From contig OY986964.1 of NCBI GenBank assembly GCA_963920575.1, positions 14,001,460 through 14,065,459 on the forward strand: DNA of 64,000 bases. Direction: 5' to 3'. The notes beneath the pieces are model-generated. The model made no database searches. It saw only the letters and a list, made by a program, of their open reading frames with translations, and was not told the DNA's origin. The position numbers were made by a program, and so were the translations under genes. The stretch comes from Narthecium ossifragum. Lineage: Eukaryota > Streptophyta > Magnoliopsida > Dioscoreales > Nartheciaceae. Positions 57,758-64,000 of this stretch are shown in pieces (position 1 is the stretch's first letter; each line of letters starts with the position of its first letter).

Positions 57758-58849
57758 CTAAGTATCATCTTCATCATCCCACTCAACTGAGGGCTCTGGA
57801 TGAGGCGCAGAAGACGACCCAGCAACTCCTGATCTATGACGAATAAAGTTTTCTATACGGTCAAGGCGCCGGTGCAGACGTCGAAACTGAGATCGTACAA
57901 AGGTCCTGAAGGATGCACCCTCAGAGTCAAGGTCAGCGACAGGAGGTGGAGGAGCAGGAGCATGTGGGCGACTGATCTGGCTCAATGAACGGGTCCAAGT
58001 AGCAGCGGTCAAAACGGAAACGTTCGGCTCACTCCGAAAAGTGTCCACCGCGTCCGGAATCTGGTGGGCAAGGACGGCCGAGAGGAGACTCGGATGAGGT
58101 AGAGCGACTCTGGTCGACTGGGTTTGTCGACCTCTAGCTACAGAGCGCTGAAACTGGCGGATGTCATCAAACAGAAGTCCAGGCAAGTCTACGGCATACC
58201 CAAGTTGGAGGCGATAAAGAGTACGCAACATAGGTCCGCGCCTCTCCTGGGAATGTGTAGTCTGAAACACATTAGCCCGCAGGACCATATCAACGAACCG
58301 CAGATCAGGATGCAGGTGCGCCCTGTGGATGACATCAGCATGCGGCTCAGGATAGATAGAATGGGATATATCGATGCTCGATAGCTGCGCAGGCTCGGGG
58401 TCCTCAGGAAGATCGACATCATCAGCAAGATCAAGGATCTCAGCAACCAAGGCTCTATCAACTCAGACCGAAAAGCCAGCAAGAGTGGCAGAAAAATATG
58501 GTGGCTCTCTACTATGAGATGTTGCCGTCTCATATAAACGGCGAACTAGGGTAGGAAAAATATGATGCCAAGGCCCAACTAAACACTGCAACCCCCGCTG
58601 CTCCAAGAGCTCAACCCCGGGTTGGGTACCGTCAATGTCGCGAAAAATTTCCAAATCAAACCGCTGCTCGAGATCAAAACCACGAGTGCGCCACTGCGGA
58701 CCCAACTCATCGCTCAACTGACTCTCAGCAGAGGCAGACACGGCCGGTGGCGGAGGACTACTCAACGATCTAGTAACTGGGCGGGAAGAGGTTCGTCTGC
58801 ACTGCCGGACAGAAGCAGGAGACTCCTGCGGCGCGTCGGAACTAGACAT
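57758..58849 (-). pseudogene. Athila A ORF in env position
   Basis: From ATG at 58849 (MSSSDAPQESP) the frame runs to 57758 with a single in-frame TGA at 58463-58465, where CGA (Arg) fits. The product is about 360 residues with a Ser/Pro/Arg-rich start. A central helical region (near RFDLEIFRDIDG to FSATLAGFSV, then AEILDLADDV) resembles the putative plant transposon protein domain found downstream of pol in Athila elements. After it come a Pro-rich linker, a basic helix (RSQFRRLHRRLDRIENFIRH) and an acidic C-terminus. I see no signal peptide and no clear membrane span, so an envelope function is not supported. Its function is unknown. Confidence 0.6.
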
Positions 58850-59679
58850 GGCCGCCAATCCTGCACAAATTCGGGGTGCCCCGGTGAGGAAACCCGATAA
58901 AAATCGAATTTTGAAGAGAAGGACAGGTTGGAGTGATGCCAGGGTACGTTGGAAGGGAAAAACAGAGGGTGCGCGCCGGTGGCATAGCACTAGCGATAGC
59001 TTGGTGTCAGGCTAGGTTGAGGGTGGTCGTAGAGAGATAGAGAGACAGCCAACCACCTAGGCAGCTGCTCACCGGCGGCGAAGCACCGGCGAGGAAGTTG
59101 CTGGCGGCTAATGGGGAAGTTGCGGGCGGCTAATGGTGGTGGCGAAAGGAGAACAGAGGCTGGAGAGGAAATGGCTACAGCCAGTTTCGGTGAGAATGGG
59201 TTTCCGGAAGGGAGAAAGAGTGAGGGAGGTGACGCAAGGAGGACGCCGGCATAGGCCGCCGGCGACGTGGTCGGAATCCGTGGCAAAGCATGGATCCGCC
59301 GCTCAGCGGGAGGATGACAAGGCCGAGGGAAAGAGAACGGGTGGGTTTGAGGAAAATAGAGGGAAAACTCACCGGAAAACACGTGATCAAGTGCAAGGGC
59401 CACGCCCGAGGCTGGATCGCCGGATCTCGTCGACGCTCGCCGGTGCAAACGCACAGGAGGCCTGCCGGAATCGCCCAGACAAGAGTAGCGACGGATCGGA
59501 AGGAGGAAAAAGATGTGGGGACGAGAGAGCGACAGGTGGGGTCATAGGCTTTGAGGGACTGCTCAATCCCGACCGGTCGAAAAGAAGTCGATCGGTCGGC
59601 GCTGTTGTATCAAAGGGGAAAAATAAAAAAAGAAAAGAAAGAACCTAACCTACGCAACGATCCTAACTAGAGATAGCAA
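58850..59679 (-). other. Athila A leader before env-position ORF, no gene
   Basis: This GC-rich spacer gives overlapping Arg/Ser/Pro frames on both strands, none convincing. A pair of GACCGGTCGA/CGATCGGTCGG palindromes lies at 59570-59600. Confidence 0.5.
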
Positions 59680-59729
59680 ACTGGGTTGCCTCCTAGCGAG
59701 CGCGCAGTTTTACATCTTTCGCTAGACGT
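59680..59729 (-). promoter_or_regulatory. Athila tandem hairpin (copy A)
   Basis: Minus strand: ACGTCT/AGATGT (one G-U pair) around AGCGAA, then CTAGG/CCCAG (one mismatch) around AGGCAA. It is the same order and spacing as copy B at 1259-1308. Confidence 0.55.
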
Positions 59730-59739
59730 CCCTAAAAAC

Positions 59740-60634
59740 TCAGTGATCGCCTGGATCCGTCAAAATAACGGACTCAATAATGTCCCCGTGTTGAATGTCC
59801 TCCACATAGGGTTTCAATCTATGCCCATTAACTTTAGTGATCTCATTTGTGCTTGGATCCTGAATTTCTACGGCACCATGTGAGAATACTTGCGTGATAA
59901 TATAGGGTCCGGTCCACCTTGAGCGTAACTTACCCGGGAAAATACGTAATTTTGCATTAAACAACCAAACTTTTTGTCCAACGACAAGGGTTTTTCGTGA
60001 AATATGCTTATCATGAAAAGCCTTTGTCCTATCTTTGTAAATGTTGGAGTTTATATAAGCATCATTGCGAAGTTCCTCGAGCTCAACTATGCTCAATTTT
60101 CTGTGTGCAGTTATCTCGTTTGAATCAAAGTTTAATTTCTTGATAGCCCACAAAGCACGATGTTCCCATTCCACAGGCAGATGGCAAGCTTTACCAAACA
60201 CTAAGCGATACGGTGACATACCAATCGGTGTTTTATAAGCCGTTCTATATGCCCAGAGTGCATCATCAAGCTTGTTCGCCCAATCCTTTTGGTCTAGACG
60301 AACAGTCTTTTCAAGAATACGCTTAATTTCCCTATTAGAAAGTTCTACCTGTCCACTAGTCTGCGGATGATAAGGGGTGGCTACCTTATGAGTGATAGAA
60401 TACTTTGTAAGAAGGGACTTAAAGTGTTGATTTAAGAAATGAGAGCCGCCATCACTTATGATCGCACGGGGAAAACCAAATCGAGAAAAAATATTACGTT
60501 GAAGGAATTGAATCACAACCTTATGATCATTCGATTTGGTAGCTATGGCTTCAACCCATTTTGAAACATAGTCAACAGCAACTAAAATGTATTGAAAACC
60601 ACATGAGGACTTTTCTATAATGTGAATATTACCG
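59740..60634 (-). pseudogene. Athila A integrase
   Basis: The core catalytic triad is complete: Asp in AVDYVSKW (near 60580), Asp in IISDGGSHF (near 60450), and Glu in [10 protein letters not shown] (near 60340). The C-terminal domain includes [11 protein letters not shown] and ends at 59740. The N-terminal zinc-binding part is missing because of the deletion at about 60640, so the protein cannot be released normally. No stop lies within the core. Confidence 0.85.
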
Positions 60635-60684
60635 CTAATAATAGGGTCTAAACTTCTCTAATGCGAATATTACCGCTAATAATT
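60617..60684 (-). repeat. Direct repeat at the RNase H/integrase deletion
   Basis: TAATGTGAATATTACCGCTA (60617-60636) recurs with one change at 60660-60679, and both are followed by ATAAT. The repeat brackets the deletion junction. Confidence 0.75.
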
Positions 60685-62091
60685 CCTTTTCCGTTGTAGT
60701 GTAATTCAATTGTGAGTCAGAAAGAGTCTTACTAGCATAATAAATCACATGAGGACTTTTATTCACCCGCTGTCCAAGAACAGCTCCTAACGCCGAATCA
60801 GAAGCGTCGCACATGAGTTCGAAAGGTAAGGAGTAATCAGGTGCATGAACTATGGGAGCAGAAGCTAAAAGGTCACAGATTGTTTTGAAAGCATTTAAAC
60901 AAGTATCATCGAAGACAAAAGGGGCATCCTTGGCAAGAAGCTCACACAAGGGTTTTGAAATTTTTGAAAAATCTTTGATGAATCGACGATAGAATCCTGC
61001 ATGACCTAAAAAGGACCGAATTTGACGCACAGAAGAAGGTGGGGGCAATTTTTCAATTAAATCCACTTTGGCTTTATCAACTTCAATACCTCTTTTAGAA
61101 ACGATGTGTCCAAGCACGATTCCCTCTTGAACCATAAAATGACTCTTTTTCCAACTTAAAACCAAATTAGTTTCAATGCATCGGTCAAGGACTTTTGTCA
61201 GATTGGCAAGGCAAGTCTCAAAAGAAGGGCCGGACACAGAAAAATCATCCATAAATACCTCTAAGAATTTATCAAGCATATCAGAGAAGATGGCCATCAT
61301 ACACCTTTGAAAAGTCGCAGGTGCATTACATAGGTCGAACGGCATCCTTCGGTACGCAAAGGTACCAAAAGGGCAAGTGAAAGTTGTCTTCTCTCTATCC
61401 TTAGGATCAACTGCAACTTGATTGTACCCTGAATAGCCATCGAGAAAACAATAAAAGCTTTGACCAGAAAGGCGTTCAAGAATTTGATCAATGAATGGTA
61501 AAGGGAAGTGATCTTTCCTAGTAAGAGCGTTGAGTATTCTATAATCAATGCAAACTCGCCATCCCGTAGTTTGGCGAGTCGGAACCTGCTCTCCTTTCTC
61601 ATTCTCCACAACCGTGAGTCCTGATTTCTTGGGAACTACTTGGATAGGGCTGACCCACTTACTGTCAGAAATCGGATATATGATACCCGCATCTAAAAGT
61701 TTCACCACTTCTTTCTTAACTACCTCTTTCATCTTAGGATTAAGGCGGCGTTGCATCTCTCTAACTGTTTTAAACTCATCTTCTAAATGGATTCTATGCA
61801 TGCAAATCGATGGGTCGATACCTTTTAAATCCGCAACTGTCCAACCTATGGCTTTCTTATGATCTTTTAAAATCGTAACAAGTTGACTCTCCTGATCGGC
61901 AGATAATGTTGAAGAGATGATAACGGGAAGAGTAGAGTTTGATCCTAGGAAGATATATTTTAGTGTTGTTGGAAGTGGTTTAAGTTCAAGTTCAGGTGGT
62001 GATTCTAGTGAGGTAGGTGCAGGGCTGGAAGAGAGAGGTGGAAGTGACTCAACCACCCAAGACACAGCTTCGTTGCAATTCTCTGCAACCA

Positions 62092-62167
62092 GACCGATCG
62101 GTCGGACCACAGTCCGATCGGTCAGAACTGGTGCGATCGATCGCTCAGAGGAGTGATGGATCGGTCC
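62092..62167. repeat. Palindrome cluster in protease-RT spacer, copy A
   Basis: Words ACCGATCGGTCGGA, CCGATCGGTC, GCGATCGATCGC and ATGGATCGGTC lie in the variable spacer between protease and RT. Confidence 0.8.
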
Positions 62168-63101
62168 AGGCAGTTTGTGTGTTCCAATGTCATCAATTGA
62201 TTGTGCAATGTCATTCTCAATATCATAATATTCATTCAGCATGTCATCTATATTATCAGCAATCATAGCATGTGAAGATGTATCAACACAATCAGTCAAC
62301 ATATCAATAGCATAACAATCATCATCTGGCTCAGGCATATTTTCAGTTTTAAAAATATTCAAACGCATACGCATGTTTCCAAAAGACACATCCATTACAC
62401 CAGTTCTACAATTAATGCATGCATTCGCCGTGGCTAAGAAGGGTCGACCTAAGATGATTGGCACAGATTTTCTGCAGTGAATAGCAGGCTCCATTTCCAA
62501 GACAATAAAGTCAACAGGAAAGAAGAAATTATCCACTTTAACTATTACGTCCTCCAGGACACCTCTCGGTGTCTTGATGGATCGATCAGCCAATTGCAGA
62601 GTCACATGTGTAGGTTTAAGCTCCCCCATACCGAATTGTTTATAAAGTGAGTATGGTAAAAGGTTCACACTGGCGCCTAAATCTAGGAGAGCACCATCAA
62701 TATGATAGTCTCCTATGCAGCAAGGTATTGTGGGGGTACCCGGGTCTTTGAGTTTTGGCGGTGTGTCATGTCTAAGAATTGAACTGACTTGCTCAGTGAG
62801 GAAAATCTTTTTGGATACTTTAGTTTTGGATTGACGTTTGTGCATACACAGATCCTTAAGAAATTTGGCATACGAAGGAATCTGTCGGATGGCATCTAAT
62901 AAGGGTATGTTGATGTTAACTTGTTTAAAGGTCTCTAAGATTTCCTCTACAGCTTTCTTCTTGGGATATGTGGAAGAGGGATCCTTAAGAGCTTCAGGAA
63001 AAGGCACTTTAGGTGTGTATGTGCGTGGGTCAGGTTCATTTTCATCAACTGAATTTGGATCCCCTTGATTCGGAGTACCATCAGGTTGCTGTGGGGGCAG
63101 A

Positions 63102-63180
63102 GACCGATCGGTCGGACCAGTATCCGATCGATCGGAATAGTTCCGATCGGTCGGGTCAGAGAGCGATCCGTCGCTCGGGG
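63102..63180. repeat. Palindrome cluster in gag-protease spacer, copy A
   Basis: Words ACCGATCGGTCGG, CCGATCGATCGG, CCGATCGGTCGG and GCGATCCGTCGC are translated as Asp-Arg-Ser repeats, at the same site as in copy D. Confidence 0.85.
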
Positions 63181-64000
63181 CAGTGTCAGGAAGGGTATCC
63201 ACTTGCTTACCGTTCCTTAAAGTTACTACAGCTTGTGCACTTTCAAATTTCTGGTTATCAATGTGGTGCAGAGCCCTAGGATTGGTCATAGGTTGACTTG
63301 GTAAGTGACCCTCCTCTCTCTTAGACATTGTGTTAGCCAGTTGCCCTAGTTGTGTCTCTATTTTGGATATAGATTGTGCGTGAGAATTAACATCGTTTCT
63401 TAGCAGTAAATGATCATTCCTTAGTAGACTTATTTCATTCTTAAGCTCAGTTTGCATGCTTGTAAGTGCACAAAGCTGGGTCAGAGACTGCTTGTGGAAG
63501 CGGTTGAGGTGCAGTTTGTTGATATGGAGCAGAATACCCTGGGTTGGGATTTGCAGAAGGTCTAGTGGGTACCGATTAGTGTGAGCATTGGAAGAACTAC
63601 TCTGTCCTTGGAAAGTACTAGACTGTTGGGGTGGTTTCCAACTAAAGTTGGGATGGTTCCGCCAACCTGGATTATACGTATTTGAATACGAATTATTTTC
63701 AGGTTTAGTGAAACCATACGCCGCGTTTGCTTGCTCCTGAACAAATTCAGGAAACGATGGAGCCAAGGGACAGTCGGTAATGTGATGTTCGAGACTAGAG
63801 CACAGTGCACATGTTTGAGGTTGATCTTGATATGGTGGAGGTGCAGGTGATTGACTCACTTCCAGTTTATCAAACCTTTTGTTAAGGAGAGCTATTTGGG
63901 CAGTAATGGCTTCTAATCCAGAAAGTTCAAAGGTTCCCTTAGTTATAGACCGACTTCTAGGGGTTGTGTATTGTTGTTGGGAATCAATGAAAATTTGTTC

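Larger units (their letters stand above)
55880..64000 (-). mobile_element. Athila copy A (runs off the right edge)
   Basis: On the minus strand: gag (cut by the window edge), protease, RT, truncated RNase H, integrase, tandem hairpin, env-position ORF, long noncoding region, purine tract, and the first 218 bases of the 3' LTR. It is the best preserved pol in the window, but an internal deletion removes the RNase H to integrase junction. Confidence 0.88.
60635..64000 (-). pseudogene. Athila A gag-protease-RT-RNase H (truncated polyprotein)
   Basis: The frame is open without a stop from the window edge (64000) to 60635, over 1100 codons. Order: gag C-terminus, knuckle CALCSSLEHHITDC (about 63770-63810), linker, protease with DLGASVN (about 62665-62686) and LGRPFLATANA, an acidic spacer, then RT with WRVCIDYRILNA, FLDGYSGYNQ and the catalytic FMDD (about 61245-61260). 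RNase H starts with FELMCDAS (about 60815) and breaks off after [13 protein letters not shown]. About 63470-63570 reads in a different frame from related copies, suggesting two compensating indels. The frame is well kept but lacks the end of RNase H and continuity with integrase. Confidence 0.88.

Overview
This is nuclear DNA from a flowering plant, in a repeat-dense (probably heterochromatic) region. I cannot name the species. The case rests on Athila-type Ty3/gypsy elements whose primer site matches tRNA-Asp, SIRE/Maximus-like Ty1/copia elements, Cassandra TRIMs carrying a 5S-rRNA-like promoter, an L1-type LINE tail, and two host-type gene remnants with short plant introns. Nearly all of the window is retrotransposon sequence in nested layers. 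No intact autonomous element and no clearly functional host gene was found.

Layout. 1-10449 is Athila copy B (+), a derivative lacking reverse transcriptase and integrase, split by a gag-only copia element (1326-6688, -) that itself holds a solo Athila LTR (3497-5001). 11043-13510 is a solo LTR of an abundant family called X here. 14160-14970 is a rearranged tandem Cassandra TRIM. 15476-18600 is GC-rich DNA with three minisatellites and unrecognised gene-like fragments. 19919-20843 is a LINE tail (-). 22756-28262 is Athila copy C (-), a decayed pol with its LTR. 28512-44220 holds pieces of a minus-strand Myb/SANT-domain gene broken by X solo LTRs at 28846, 39511 and 41836. The first of these contains a gag-only copia element (29668-37410) whose 3' LTR carries another X solo LTR (34566-37030), so nesting is four levels deep. 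44274-47781 is an X solo LTR containing a second Cassandra (47096-47730). 48099-50830 is a minus-strand GRF zinc-finger gene split by an X solo LTR. 51260-55880 is Athila copy D (+: LTR, primer site, gag, protease), fused head-on to Athila copy A (55880-64000, -), which keeps gag, protease, reverse transcriptase, part of RNase H, integrase and an env-position ORF.

How it fits together. Perfect or near-perfect 5-bp target duplications around the X solo LTRs and copia-2 give the insertion order. Removing the insertions on paper restores a continuous frame in the GRF gene and in part of the Myb/SANT gene. The most unusual signal is a set of clusters of short palindromes (core ATCGAT or GTCGAC) in unrelated element families. 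Each family has its own flanking bases, and in two families the same variant recurs in the LTR and in internal spacers. Two Athila copies also share a tandem hairpin after integrase and long noncoding blocks before the 3' LTR.
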